DNA of 64,000 nt. It comes from Flavobacterium humi. Lineage in GTDB: Bacteria > Bacteroidota > Bacteroidia > Flavobacteriales > Flavobacteriaceae. The stretch spans positions 186,001 through 250,000 of the forward strand of contig NZ_SRLH01000006.1 of assembly GCF_004745595.1 (NCBI RefSeq), given 5' to 3'. Shown one piece after another: positions 64,000 through 64,000 of this stretch. The first letter of the stretch is position 1. Every line of letters starts with the position of its first letter. The notes under the pieces are model-generated. The model had not been told where the DNA came from. It searched no databases and was given only the letters and a program-made list of their open reading frames with translations. The position numbers were made by a program, and so were the translations under genes.

Positions 64000-64000
64000 T

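Noticed and set aside
1..64000. Mobile elements, CRISPR arrays, tRNA and rRNA genes
   Set aside because: I found no transposase, integrase, att-like direct repeats, regularly spaced repeats or recognisable tRNA/rRNA sequences on either strand.

Overview
The window looks like chromosomal DNA of a Bacteroidota bacterium of the family Flavobacteriaceae, most likely Flavobacterium or a close relative. The grounds are a gldA gliding-motility ATPase gene, a GLPGLI-family secreted protein beside a TonB-dependent receptor, an exbB-exbD-exbD-tonB operon with a TPR protein, a kynurenine pathway, a two-gene MetH, and repeated TAnnTTTG promoter boxes with few Shine-Dalgarno sequences. I see no phage, IS element, CRISPR array, rRNA or tRNA. 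Both edges cut a gene: hppA on the left and a DUF1343/NamZ-type gene on the right.

Layout: (1) 1-8384: the 3' end of a pyrophosphate-driven cation pump with an odd Cys/Met-rich tail, then a tight four-gene glycan-degradation operon (GH20 hexosaminidase, glycosylasparaginase, CutC, GH2 beta-mannosidase). (2) 8415-15975: a deoxynucleoside kinase operon, a GLPGLI protein with an outer-membrane receptor, and a large secreted thioredoxin-like/TPR protein. (3) 16028-28954: a methionine/SAM block with metK, then metX, a fused aspartokinase-homoserine dehydrogenase, metZ and two OsmC-family genes, then a split metH and metF. (4) 29102-36808: gldA, then an aromatic operon (pheA, aminotransferase, DAHP synthase-chorismate mutase) followed by rsgA, dtd and DUF3857 genes. 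(5) 36813-41567: a second DUF3857 protein, a MazG-like protein, aroA and queA. (6) 41923-50974: kynU, a ureohydrolase, a penicillin-acylase-type hydrolase and kmo, then small genes and a HerA/DUF853 ATPase. (7) 51369-59678: the Exb/TonB operon, queE and three secreted TonB-C-terminal-domain-only proteins. (8) 59734-64000: assorted enzymes.

The most interesting feature is the RNA-based control of region 3 and the start of region 4. The sequence shows two tandem methionine-rich leader ORFs (17616-17684 and 17788-17886). Each is followed by a strong intrinsic terminator and contains a segment that can pair with that terminator's 5' arm, which is the layout of ribosome-mediated attenuation ahead of the metX-metZ genes. 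A Phe/Tyr/Trp-rich leader ORF (30131-30214) has the same layout ahead of pheA. In addition, metK has a SAM-II-like aptamer in its 5' leader and metH has a SAM-I riboswitch. If these readings are right, one methionine/SAM pathway is read by charged-tRNA level (twice) and by SAM level (through two unrelated aptamer folds) within about 8 kb.
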